The notes under the pieces are model-generated. The model had not been told where the DNA came from, ran no database searches, and saw nothing but the letters and a program-made list of their open reading frames with translations. Of a stretch of DNA of 64,000 nucleotides, positions 19,782 through 29,219 are shown piece after piece. Position numbers and translations under genes: made by a program. The stretch comes from Angiostrongylus vasorum (lineage: Eukaryota > Nematoda > Chromadorea > Rhabditida > Metastrongylidae). Each line of letters starts with the position of its first letter. Position 1 is the stretch's first letter. The stretch is from assembly GCA_018806985.1 (NCBI GenBank), contig JADANN010000456.1, forward strand, positions 372,001 to 436,000, read 5' to 3'.

Positions 19782-20129
19782 TTATCTCGTGGGGTTACTA
19801 CTTCGTAGCCATTGGAGACGGCTATTTGCCGAGCCAAGTCGCGCGATTCCTCCTTTAATTCCCTTTTTGTGCACATGGTTCAGAACATGTTCCTCGCAAT
19901 TGCCCCCTTTGTGTGTGAAGGAGGATGGAAGAAAGGAAATGAACGAGGACGTTTTTGTTACTTGTGCGCTTTTTTTTGTTACTTGGTTTCCGCACCACTT
20001 TGTCATGTAACCGCTACTTGATAAGTTCACTTGAACTTTAAGAAATGGAAGCCAGTTCTCTTTTGGTTTCCCCCGGATGAACTTGATGTACTCAGACTGC
20101 TCATTCAATAATTCAAAGCATTTGTCCAT
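19782..20129 (-). pseudogene. PLE2 RT thumb and linker segment
   Basis: It encodes the KENWLPFLKVQVNL and GYMTKWC blocks typical of the segment after the catalytic loop (FLDVQ...TKWYRKPT in relatives). The YIDD motif itself is read in the same frame just upstream at 20160-20171. Later frameshifts separate it from the GIY-YIG part. Confidence 0.72.
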
Positions 20130-20211
20130 CTCCTTTTGAGTGGAGAGAATGACAAAACAGTCATCTATGTATCTGCAGTAGGATAGCGGCCGGAAATCGA
20201 TAACGAGGCTT

Positions 20212-20640
20212 CTATTCTAGACATAACGCGATGGCAAGACTTTGTACCAACCGCTGTCCCATTGCCAGCCCTCTCACTTGAGCGTAATATTTCCCAGAAC
20301 ATCTGAAGATCGAACAGTTTAGGCACTCTTTTAAGAGAGCCATAAGCTGCTGAATAGACAAGCCATGTATTTGTATTCCTCCTTCATGTTTAACAAGAAG
20401 TTCATGGATGGCTTGTATTGCGGAGTCATTCGATACGTTGGTGTAGAGCGCGGAAACATCGAAAGACTCCATTACGTACGCGTTGTTAGGAGACGCGTTA
20501 CATAGACGTTCTAGGAACATTTGGGTGTACGTGAGGTGACCTGGAATATGGCTAAGCATTTGGGTAAGTATTCGGTCTAGAAACCATGTTATTCTATCCG
20601 TTGGCACGTCTACGCAGCTGATAATGTTGACGTTGAATAA
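20212..20640 (-). pseudogene. PLE2 reverse transcriptase palm segment
   Basis: It contains DRITWFLDRILTQML, the palm motif SFDVSALYTNV with the catalytic Asp, and GLAMGQRLVQSLA. It is open over 131 codons, then breaks before the YIDD box. Both catalytic motifs are intact, so decay is by frameshift rather than loss of active-site residues. Confidence 0.78.
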
Positions 20641-21100
20641 CCTTGAAGATGTTGGGTTGTTGACGGAAGATTATCAGATGATACTAACTTATGTGTTTTA
20701 ATAAATAACTATTAGACGGGACACGTTGGCCCATCTATTTTATAGTACAAGATAACAGATGGTTTTAAGCCTGCTGTCTTTGCCACTTCGACCCATTGGC
20801 TGTTGAGTTTCCGGTATTGTTTTCTGTATTCCTTTTTCAGATGATGGACGATGTAGGGTAGCATCAATAAGATGTAGCTCCGTTATCTCAACATCTAACT
20901 GGCGAGAAATAACTACAAACTCTCACTGTTATCACTAACTGATAGTCTAATGGTCTTTGGATTAATTAAATCTCTACTTTCTTGCAGACCACATTTTTTG
21001 TGCGGCTGTAAGGCTAGAGACAAATTTTCTACCGGGATATTGATTTAAGGTTTTGAGAACGTTGTCCGAAAACATGCGGAATTTCGTATCAACTTCCACG

Positions 21101-21658
21101 TTAAGGTCCTGCTGCATAAAAACGCTCTAGGAAAAGAAAGCAGACGGTGGTAGTTTCGCCACCTCTTGACTTTCCTTTTTTATTCAACATTTCTTCCTTG
21201 GCCTGATAGCGGAGTCGATCTTGAAACTCATACAAATTCCGTGCGATCCCACGCACGGTTGCCTTAGAAATGGGTTGTGATGGTGCAAAGCTTATGCCCA
21301 ATTCTAATAGAGAGCGCTCACTCTCAGGTATGGTCATACCCGCAAGTACGGTGACCCTGGATTTTCTTGGTGCATTGTCCACCGTATTTTGACTACTATC
21401 AGCAGCACAAATAATTCTTTTATGGTTTCTTGAAGCCGAGATATGTGAATTACTCAAAAGATTCTCGAACTTTCGTTCTACAGTTATTTTGGCAGTAGAC
21501 CTAATATTATTGCATATCAATATTGGCCCACCAACTATTATCGTGCAAAGGTGATTCTCGAAATACAAAGCACAAAAGTGTTCCTTCAACACACACTTCT
21601 TCATTCTGGCATACATTTCGTTCCGCTTGCTTCGTAGTGCGGCTCTAAGTAGGTTCAT
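21101..21658 (-). pseudogene. PLE2 N-terminal domain segment
   Basis: 185 open codons, colinear with the N-terminal part of PLE3 (ICNNIRSTAKITVERKFE; MTIPESERSLLELGISFAPS). The first ~70 residues, from the MQRLIESR start near 21895, are in the same general order but interrupted. The function of this region in PLEs is not well defined. Confidence 0.7.
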
Positions 21659-21872
21659 TTCGATGCGTTGTACTTGCTGGTTGTCCTCTGGTTGACCTCA
21701 TATCTCGTGAAGTCGCTTTCGTTTTATAAACTTCGGCACGACTTGGTGTTGAAAACAGCGGGAGAGAAAGTTAATTTGTTGTCTGCCTAAGACAATCTTT
21801 TGTCTTAGTTACAAGGTCTCTTTTACAAGTCGAAAGTATTCTGCTGGTACATCTTGTAACAATTCCTAGGAT

Positions 21873-22036
21873 CGACTTTCTATTAACCTCTGCATTGTAT
21901 TATAAACTCGTCGTTTTTTCTCTCAGCAATTGTGAGGTTACTAAACAGCATACGTTTACTTCCGTACAATAACACACATGCAACACAATCGTAGCTGACG
22001 TTTCGGCACTATCGCCTTCTTCAGAGCCTGGAAGAG
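21873..22036 (-). repeat. PLE2 5' terminal repeat (pLTR)
   Basis: Direct repeat of 18862-19020. It stops just past the hammerhead, where RTE1 3' tail sequence begins. Confidence 0.78.
21992..22030 (-). ncRNA. Hammerhead ribozyme-like motif, PLE2 5' pLTR
   Basis: CAGGCT, CTGAAGA, an extra A, a short stem II (GGC...GCC), GAAA, CGTC, AGCT. The catalytic core is complete. Stem I has about four pairs. Confidence 0.65.
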
Positions 22037-22152
22037 TGTATCACCTGTATCACCTCTAGTCCCGTTGTTCGTCGAGTGACTCGAGCGAGCGCCAGTAAAT
22101 CTTCCATTTTTCCCCTGTCGCATGCAAGAGTAGCCCAGTGGGTTCCGCTCGC

Positions 22153-22551
22153 TCAAGGGACTCGTCGAGCATCATATCTTTCTTCTAGGTTCTTCGTGAA
22201 CAACTCTGACAATCGTGTCGGTGGTCTTCTTGCAGTATGTTTGACATCCCGAGGAATCCAGTGACTAACGGCTCTTGTCCATCGGTTGTCACTCACACGC
22301 ATTACGTGTCCAGCACACCTTATTTTCAACTGTTTGGCGTACAGAACGGCACCTTTGATCTTTGATCGTTGACGCAGGTCGGAGCCTCGGATCCCTTCCC
22401 TTACTTGTGTGAAACGGAATACTCCTTGCATAACCCTTTCGACTGCGCGCTCAATAACGGTGAATGATCTTTCATCCTGCTTACGCAGCGACCAGGTTTC
22501 TGACGCATATGTTAGGGGCAAGAAGTACCGTTGAGTCGAAAAGGTGGGCAC
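22153..22551 (-). pseudogene. RTE1 C-terminal domain segment
   Basis: 132 open codons containing YASETWSLRKQDERS, ERAVERVMQGV and RCAGHVMRVSDNRWTRAV. These are diagnostic of RTE ORF2 C-termini, a zinc-knuckle-less region of unclear role after the RT. Closely parallel to 50768-51214. Confidence 0.75.
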
Positions 22552-24200
22552 AGAGTCCGGTGTTCCTTGTCCTCTTCACTACATCCTCGATGCTCTTGAA
22601 AGCTCCCCGATCCGGTTGATTCCTCCTCCTTAACTATGGGAAACTCGTTCATATTGTTGATTTCCCGACCTAGATAGATGTTTCTGGAGCATTCGGAGAC
22701 ATTCGTTCCGTTGAATATAGATGGAAGATGCGAAACCAAACCGTTCCTCACGAACTTAGTTTTTGGGAGACGTAGCCGAATGCTAGTCATTTCACAAGCG
22801 TTGTGAAGGTCGGAAAAAAATTCGATCGGTCTCTCTTATGCTTGTTGTTATGATTACTTATGATTAGGATGTCATCAACTAAGCGAAAATGCTGCAGATA
22901 CCAACCATCGAATTTCACTCCCATGCTGTCCGTCGCGCTCCAGTGTCCGCATGACGTTCTCGAAGGAGGCGGTAATTAATTTTGGTTAGATTGTATCGCC
23001 TGGTCTAACCCCAATTTTGACGTCGATTTTAACATCGTTGTAGAATAGCGACATTTTGGTCACAAAATTTTCATGTAACTCAAAAAAGAACTTTGAGTAG
23101 GATGCCTTGACTGTCCAGAATTTACGTGTCTGTTTCCACTTCAACTGAATAAGAAGCTTTCTTTTAATCACTGAACGTCAAACAGGACGGTATCTTGCCC
23201 TCTGGCCATATTTAATAAGTCTTTTTGTTGCGTGGATGTGGTGCATCGAAATCCTTTATTTTAGAGACCCTGCTTCCTCACTTGGCTGTTCTTTTCCAGT
23301 GTTCTGTTAATCGAGTCTAGAATGACTGGAGCAACGAGTTTGTAGACGGCTAACAGTAGGCAATTTGGCGATAGCTGCCGATATCGTAAAGGTCACTCTT
23401 CTTGAACAATAGCATGGTGTTGCTGGTCTTCCACTGAGCAGGAACCATGAATTCTGCAGGTAACGTATGAACAGCTGTGGCAGTTTGTTGACGAGGGCTG
23501 GCGAATGGATTTCTAGGTGTTCAGATCTTGTCCTACCCGGACCAGGTGTTGTTCGATTCTTTACCGACAAAATAGGATATCGGATTTTGGAAGGGAGAAC
23601 AAGTGAGACGATATATCCATCTTCGTTTATGTCATTTGAGGGGAGGAAGATGTGGTTATTGAGGAGATCTGAGTAGTAGTCGTGAATGATTTTTTTCCAT
23701 CACCTTTCTGGAAGCTGTAACTGCTCCGTCTTGGCGCCAGAGTACAATTATCATGGTTTTGTAAGTGGCGAATGGGCTTTGCGAACGCTTTTGCCAGCCT
23801 CTGCAGTTTCGACTATAACAAGTTCGGACGTGAGTTGGCGGTTCTCTGCAGCTCATGCGATTCCACGCTGGTGTATCAGCTCGAGTGTTCATGGAGACAG
23901 ACCTTTCCTGGCGACTTTCGAAATTTCAGCTTTCTAAGCGCCAAGGTTACGATGTTGAATGCGCAGATCGTATTTCCCCTCGATGTTACCAAAGATGGAA
24001 TATTGCCAAAAAGCCGACTAATGATCTGAATAAACCCCAGTTTATAGTGGGTTTGGGACTTCGTTTTTTGAAATTTGAGGTTTTCTCTCGTTTCCGCGGG
24101 AAATGAATTATTGAACGAAGAAGGCGATGCTCTGATTCCACGTAGAATTTCGGCACAACAGCGGTGCCGGTTAGGCAAAACCTTCGATTTACTACGATGT
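22552..24200 (-). pseudogene. RTE1 reverse transcriptase region
   Basis: Fragments in several frames: MTSIRLRLPKTKFVRNGLV, the LVDD box in place of FADD, KNRTTPGPGRTRSEHLEIH and the linker toward the endonuclease near 24100. The catalytic first Asp-neighbour change and the many frameshifts mark it as dead. Confidence 0.68.
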
Positions 24201-24238
24201 GGTTTAATTCACTATGGTACTCTTCTATGGAATTATCC

Positions 24239-24247
24239 TTTGCTCAG
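24239..24247. repeat. Target-site duplication of PLE3, left copy
   Basis: TTTGCTCAG, repeated exactly at 27546-27554. Removing the sequence between the copies restores alignment with RTE2. Confidence 0.8.
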
Positions 24248-24570
24248 TAATTCTCTCTGTTTCTGTTTAGCAAACACGAGGTGTTATTTTATTTCTTTAG
24301 TTACGTACAAGCTGACGTTTCGGCGGATTTCGCCTTCCTCAGAGCCTGGAAAGGTCAAGTTGACTGCGATCTACACGGTCAAACCCCTCCATAACCAAAC
24401 AGAGAAAGTGCTGAACCAAAATTTCAGCCACGCTGAACACAGAGTCTTCGCACACTCACTGCTTTCTATGAGTCTTCCACTAAATATTTCACGTGGAGAC
24501 CAGCCGCACAGAGTTCACATGGAATCGTAATGTACCCATCTCATCAGAAAACAGGCTTATATACTGCCCA
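24248..24570 (-). repeat. PLE3 3' pLTR
   Basis: Direct repeat of 27222-27545 (about 323 bp). On the minus strand it begins TGGGCAGTATATAAGCC, which could hold a TATA box, and ends after AGCAAACACGAGG-complement sequence and AGAGAGAATTA. Confidence 0.82.
24308..24348 (-). ncRNA. Hammerhead ribozyme-like motif, PLE3 3' pLTR
   Basis: Minus strand: CAGGCT, CTGAGGA, A, GGCG-AAATC-CGCC (stem II, four pairs), GAAA, CGTC, AGCTTG. Stem I CAGGCT/AGCTTG forms six pairs with one G-U. Stem III would be ACGU, self-complementary, so activity would need a dimer. The A before stem II is non-canonical but present in every family here. Confidence 0.72.
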
Positions 24571-24960
24571 ATATCACGCGTGATAATGAGGTATTCCTCC
24601 CTGCGGTTCATTTTCGGATTCTTGGAATTGATCCAGAATGCCTCGAGAATTTTGCGCGCTTGTGTTCTCGATTCCTGCGCTAGGATCGTAACCCGTACTT
24701 CAAAATCTTCTCCGTTATGTCTCTGCGTCCTATGCGTGCCTAGTGGATTATTTGGTTTACGTATGCCGATATGTGTTCTTTTATACGAACGCAGAGTGGT
24801 CTACCCGTTTCGCCAACGTATTCGTCCCCGCACGCTTTACAAGAGATCATATAACTGTACCTGAATCATGCAGTCATACCATTGGGGCAAATTATACAAT
24901 TTTGCGTTGCACACAGACGGTCATATAGGCGGTTACGAACTAGTTGGCGTCATAGATTAC
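24560..24960 (-). pseudogene. PLE3 GIY-YIG endonuclease remnant
   Basis: CKACGDEYVGETGRPLCVRI, then a frameshift near KEH, then the ARKILEAFWINSKNPKMNRR block. Recognisable but broken. Confidence 0.7.
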
Positions 24961-24971
24961 TCGGTGGCATT

Positions 24972-25451
24972 TCAGTTATCATTCCCCGAATTCTCTAGAC
25001 CGGCCCTTCTTAAACAGCGTTTTATAGGTGCACTTACTTCATTTGAAATGAAGGGCAGGATAAACGAGACCTTTATTGTCGCTAGAGTTATCGTTGGGGG
25101 CCTGTGGTTTCCTCTACACCTATCTCGAGCTACAGTTTCGTAGCCACTAAAAATGACTATTTGTCGCGCCAATTCCAGGACTCCTCTCTCCGCTCCCTTC
25201 CTGTGCACACGCTGGTAGCTGTTCGAAACATGTTTCTCACAAGCGCCCTTTTCGTGTGAGAGGGGGTGAGAGGAGAGGTAACGAACCAAGATGTTTTTAC
25301 TAGTTGGCTTTCGATACCATTTCGTAACGTAGCCGTTTTCTGATAGGTTAATTTGAACGTTCAGGAATGGAAGCCAGTTTTCTTTCGGTTTCTCACGGGG
25401 GAATCTTATGTACCCTGACTGTTGGTTCAATAACTCAAAGTATTTTTCCAT
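24972..25451 (-). pseudogene. PLE3 RT thumb and linker segment
   Basis: Open frame of 159 codons with KENWLPFLNVQINL, GYVTKWYRKPTS and a Cys/His-containing linker. Upstream at 25486-25497 the catalytic box reads YIDH, followed by a TTTG duplication that shifts the frame. Confidence 0.75.
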
Positions 25452-25754
25452 CTCCTCTTGTATGGAGCAGATGACAAAACAAACAATGATCTATATACCT
25501 ACGGGAGAGTAAAGGCCTGAGATTGATTACTGGTGCTTTCACCTTAGACATAAAGGCAACGGCAAGGGTTAGTGCTTGTCGCTTTCCCATTGCCAACCCT
25601 CTAATTAGTGCGAAATACTTCCCGGGACCATCTGAAGATCGAGCAGTTTAGGCACTCCTTTGAGAGTGTTATCAACTGCTGAATCGAGAAGCCATACATG
25701 TTTATTGCTCCTTCATGTTGTATAAGGAGCTCGCGGATGGTTTGCATAGCGGAG

Positions 25755-26879
25755 TCATTCGACACGTTTGTATAGGGCGGTGACGTCGAAGGACTCCATC
25801 ACGTATGCGCTGTTAGGCTGCACAGTACGTAGACGATCCAGGAGCATTTGGGTCTTCGTTAGATGGACTGGAATGTACTTCAACAACTGGGTAAGTATTA
25901 CGGTTATTAACCACGTTATTCTGTCCGTAGGCCCGTCCACGCAGCTAACGATAGGTCTGACCTTAAATAACGATGGATCGGTGGACACGAGATCATCGCT
26001 GGATACTAACTTATGGGTTTTGATAAGTAAGTACAGGACGGGACATGCTGCTAGGTCAACTTTGAGTTGAGAGATAACTGATGGTTTTAACCCAGCCGCT
26101 CTTGCCATTTTAACCCATTCGTTGTTTAACTTTCGGTATTGACTTCTAAATTCCTTCTCAGACGATGGACGATAAAGCGAAGCATCTTCAAGGTGCTTTT
26201 CCGTTATCTTAACATCTAACTGATGGGGAATTACAACGAACTCTCCAGCTTTATCACTAACCGACAGTCTTATGTCTTTCGATCTTATCAGCTCTCGTAC
26301 CTCCCGCATACCACGTTTTTGCATTTCAGTGTGATTAGAGCAGTATCTCTTTTCACGATAGTGATTAAGGACCTTGAAAGTTTCATTCGTAAACGTCCGA
26401 AATTTAACGTGAACTTCATTATTGGGCTCTTGTTGTCTAAAGAACGGTTGAGGAAATGGTGGTACTGGTAGTGCCCTTAGTTGCTGTTGTTCACGCCTAT
26501 TTAGCGCTTCATCCCTAGCTTTTTTGCGGAGTCTATCTTGAAGTTCATGCAAACTACATGCGACCCTACGCAAGGTTACCTTACAAATGGGTTCAGATGG
26601 TGCGAAACTCGGTCCCAATTCTAATAATGAGCGCGCACCGTCAGGGAGAGTCATGCCTCCTAACACGGTTAGCCTTGAATTCCTTTGTACATTATTTATC
26701 CTACTGTGACTCGTTTGATGTTCGTTGGCGGTGTTTCTGCATGCTCTTGAAGCCGTGTTATGCGATTTACTCAAAAGGTCTTCGAACTTTCTCCGCAAAG
26801 TTACTTTAGCATTAGACCTAATAGAATTGCAAATCAACACTGACCCACCTACTATTCTCCTCCAGAGGCGGTCCTCCAA
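25755..26879 (-). CDS. PLE3 N-terminal and RT segment, 374 codons open
   Basis: The longest open frame in the window. The N-terminal part contains LLELGPSFAPSEPICKVTLR, and a KPSVISQLK..PVLYLLIKTHK block starts the RT. Then come FKVRPIVSCVDGPTDRITW and the palm motif SFDVTALY, after which the frame is lost (KRVE in place of TNV). In life it would be part of the single PLE polyprotein used for target-primed reverse transcription. The GLAMGKRQ box follows in another frame at about 25590. Confidence 0.82.
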   Translation of the reverse strand: MEDRLWRRIVGGSVLICNSIRSNAKVTLRRKFEDLLSKSHNTASRACRNTANEHQTSHSRINNVQRNSRLTVLGGMTLPDGARSLLELGPSFAPSEPICKVTLRRVACSLHELQDRLRKKARDEALNRREQQQLRALPVPPFPQPFFRQQEPNNEVHVKFRTFTNETFKVLNHYREKRYCSNHTEMQKRGMREVRELIRSKDIRLSVSDKAGEFVVIPHQLDVKITEKHLEDASLYRPSSEKEFRSQYRKLNNEWVKMARAAGLKPSVISQLKVDLAACPVLYLLIKTHKLVSSDDLVSTDPSLFKVRPIVSCVDGPTDRITWLITVILTQLLKYIPVHLTKTQMLLDRLRTVQPNSAYVMESFDVTALYKRVE

Positions 26880-27221
26880 TTACTGAGCACAATAGCTTTC
26901 CTTCTTCTCGCACTTCTTCCACTTGGCGAACATCTGATTTTGTTTGCTTCGTAGACAGGTGCGTAGTACTCTCAATTCGATGTCCAGTACTCGGTGGCTA
27001 TCCTCTGGCAGTCCGCATATTTCGTGTAGTCGTTTTCGTTTTATGAATTTTTGGAACGACTTCGTGTTTCAGGCAGCGGCGGAGAAAGTGTATCGCCTGT
27101 CGAGCTAAGACGATCTTTTGTCTTAGAGACAGTGCTTCTTTTGCAAGTCGGAAGTATCTTGCTGGTACATCTTGCAGTAACTCCCACGTCCGACTTTCTA
27201 TTAACCTCGGCATTGATTGAA

Positions 27222-27545
27222 TAATTCTCTCTGCTTCTGTTTAGCAAACACGAGGTGTTATTTTATTTCTTTACTTACGTACAAGCTGACGTTTCGGCGG
27301 ATTTCGCCTTCCTCAGAGCCTGGAAAGGTCAAGTTGACTGCGATCTACACGGTCAAACGCCCTCCATAACCAAACAGAAAGTGCTGAACCAAAATTTCAG
27401 TCACATTGAATACAGAGTCTTCGCACGCTCACCGCTTTCTTTGAGTCTTCCACCAAATATTTCACGTGGAGACCAACCGCACAGAGTTCACATGGAATCG
27501 TAATGTACCCATCTCATCAGAATAATAGGCTTATATACTGCTCAA
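27222..27545 (-). repeat. PLE3 5' pLTR
   Basis: Direct repeat of 24248-24570, 324 bp. It carries the CAGTATATAAGCC start and the second hammerhead. The ORF begins directly after it. Confidence 0.82.
27282..27322 (-). ncRNA. Hammerhead ribozyme-like motif, PLE3 5' pLTR
   Basis: Identical to the 3' copy: CAGGCT, CTGAGGA, A, GGCG/CGCC stem, GAAA, CGTC, AGCTTG. Two intact copies flank one element, as expected if ribozyme cleavage processes tandem or LTR-bounded transcripts. Confidence 0.72.
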
Positions 27546-27554
27546 TTTGCTCAG
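27546..27554. repeat. Target-site duplication of PLE3, right copy
   Basis: TTTGCTCAG, matching 24239-24247. Confidence 0.8.
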
Positions 27555-28678
27555 GGTTAAGAGTGCGACTTCTGGTATTGCGAGTTACTATGAATGGTGT
27601 CGGTGCTCATGATAACTCACACAAGCGCTCAACCTACTGTTCCCATTCTAATCCTGAAACTCAAACATGATATTCCTTAGATGTTATTCTGTGTCTTACC
27701 CTAGCTTTAAAAAACTCCAATGATGACCTGGAAGAATGCGTGGTTTTCTGCGTAGAAATTCTCGAAGTCCATATAGAACGTTTCGGCTTCTTTTCCATTA
27801 TAGCTTGACTTCGCCACGTAGACGACGAAGATTGTCAAAACCGATTTGATCCGCACCTCTTCGTCCGATTCGGATTGTCAGTTGTTTGAATGAATCAATG
27901 TTCATGGCTACATTCATGTTGGCGAGAACGCCGATGGCGCCGACTCTGCTGTCGCACGTTCCAAGGAACAGTTTTTTTTTCCGGTGTCCGGTTTTTCCGG
28001 TACTGCTTTGAATCGGTTGCGTTTTATCGTCTCAACCAGTCCAATGACGTCTCATCTTATCCTTCTTGCCTGCATGATCAGAAGCTCTATGAGGACGCAG
28101 ATTCAAGTGACCATGCATTCTTGGTGTAGATCTTTAGTCCTTCGCGATTTAGGTAGCCTAGAATGACCTGGAGATTTTAGCACCTTCTCCATACTCGTCC
28201 TACCCAACTTTCCTATACCAGAAGCTTTTTCGGGCTGAGGGAAATCTGGCTCACTTAATTTACTGTGTTTAGCGTTTGACACCCACGCATAACTCGCTGA
28301 GCTTTGAGCCTTGGGCTGGGTGTACTCACGGGTCGCTTGCTAATCTCACACGGGAGAGCTTATTTGTTAGAGGCGACTTCTAACCGCCTCTCGTATATTC
28401 CCAGACTCTTGATCACAGGTTTTCGGCTGGATTGACTTGTTGAATGCAATCTGCTTTAAATAAAATGCTGCCGTACACACTGCATGAATATGTCTTTGTA
28501 AACACAGAATGAATGCGCAAACCGGATCAGCAGCATAGCAAGTCCATCCGATGGATCGACCTACACTTTGACATATGGTCGCTTTTGGTCCACTATTAGC
28601 CTAATATTCTCCACATGGGAACGGGCCACGCTGTCCCGCATTTACCCGGAAAGAGATTCTTCTGTGAGGGAGATCGGT
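27555..28678 (-). pseudogene. RTE1 endonuclease and 5' region
   Basis: Parallel to RTE2 at 52960-54111: the CTTGAAGAATG/CCATATAGAACG stretch for the [15 protein letters not shown] block, an IGDFNAK region, a TICTYNARTL-type start and the non-coding 5' region ending near GGAGATCGGTG. Heavily frameshifted. Confidence 0.65.
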
Positions 28679-28854
28679 GCATGATAGTAGTCGTCCCATC
28701 ATTCTTGCTCTGATGCTCTCTTTTTTTGGAAATCACGTTGCTGCGACTAAGCTTTCCATGAATTGGTATTTTAAACGGGCTTTCGAATCCAGATGCTGAT
28801 TTTCTTCTCATCTTGAGTGGCCCGACGTTGGATACTCTTCAGCAATTTGCAGGT

Positions 28855-29215
28855 AGTATGACTATATTTTTTTCATTTTACACAACGCGCCATTACATTT
28901 ACTGTGTGGATCCCAGCACTTTTTCCATTCGATTCCTTTCCTCGCATCCAACATCCACAATGGTCTTCGGACATCTCGCGTGTTGTTTCAGCTGCTGCTT
29001 TAGGTATTTATCTTCTTTACGAATGCAGTTGAATGCTGCTCGAGTCAATTCTTCTTGCAATCTTAGAGCTAGCCGGACTAACCTGTTCCCAAGTGGACTA
29101 GAGGATAGCGTTTGGACAAGGGTAGAACTAGGATCTTTGCTTCCTGATCGACGGCACCACTTGCCACCTACGCTTTCCCCTCCCCACTGTGATTATACGC
29201 AGATGAGGGCATAGG
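28855..29215 (-). repeat. SINE C copy
   Basis: Reverse copy: CATTTTACACAACGCGCC, GGATCCCAGCACTTTTTCCA, TTTCAGCTGCTGCTTTAGG. The head end is decayed. Confidence 0.65.
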
Positions 29216-29219
29216 AAAT

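Larger units (their letters stand above)
18862..22036 (-). mobile_element. PLE2, nearly full-length Penelope-like element
   Basis: Reading on the minus strand: a 5' terminal repeat with a hammerhead-like motif (22030-21992), an ORF start tag near 21895, an N-terminal domain, reverse transcriptase with the FDVSALYTNV, GLAMGQRL and YIDD motifs, a Cys-rich linker, a GIY-YIG endonuclease, and a 3' terminal repeat with a second hammerhead. The RT/GIY-YIG pairing defines Penelope-like elements. Coding is broken by several stops and frameshifts between the blocks, so the copy is inactive although RT and GIY-YIG key residues are present. No TSD could be assigned. The 5' terminus lies only a few bases before the hammerhead. 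Confidence 0.85.
24248..27545 (-). mobile_element. PLE3, full-length Penelope-like element nested in RTE1
   Basis: 3298 bp on the minus strand: a 5' pLTR (27545-27222), ORF start MPRLIESR at about 27213, N-terminal and RT coding, a linker, a decayed GIY-YIG, and a 3' pLTR (24570-24248). A 9-bp TSD flanks it. The RT active site reads YIDH instead of YIDD and a four-base TTTG duplication follows it, so this copy cannot be autonomous. It belongs to the same family as the insertions at 4145 and 36698. Confidence 0.88.
22040..28678 (-). mobile_element. RTE1, RTE-type non-LTR retrotransposon split by PLE3
   Basis: Two blocks, 22040-24247 and 27546-28678, together about 3.3 kb, the size of RTE elements. 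Minus-strand order: 5' region, apurinic-like endonuclease, reverse transcriptase (FADD changed to LVDD at 22871-22882), RTE C-terminal domain, then a tail of TGTATCACC-type tandem repeats at 22041-22058. Frames are broken many times. It runs parallel to RTE2 throughout, and continuity across the gap is shown by the 9-bp duplication flanking PLE3. Confidence 0.85.

Noticed and set aside
24493..24864. 123-codon plus ORF
   Set aside because: Antisense shadow of the PLE3 GIY-YIG remnant.
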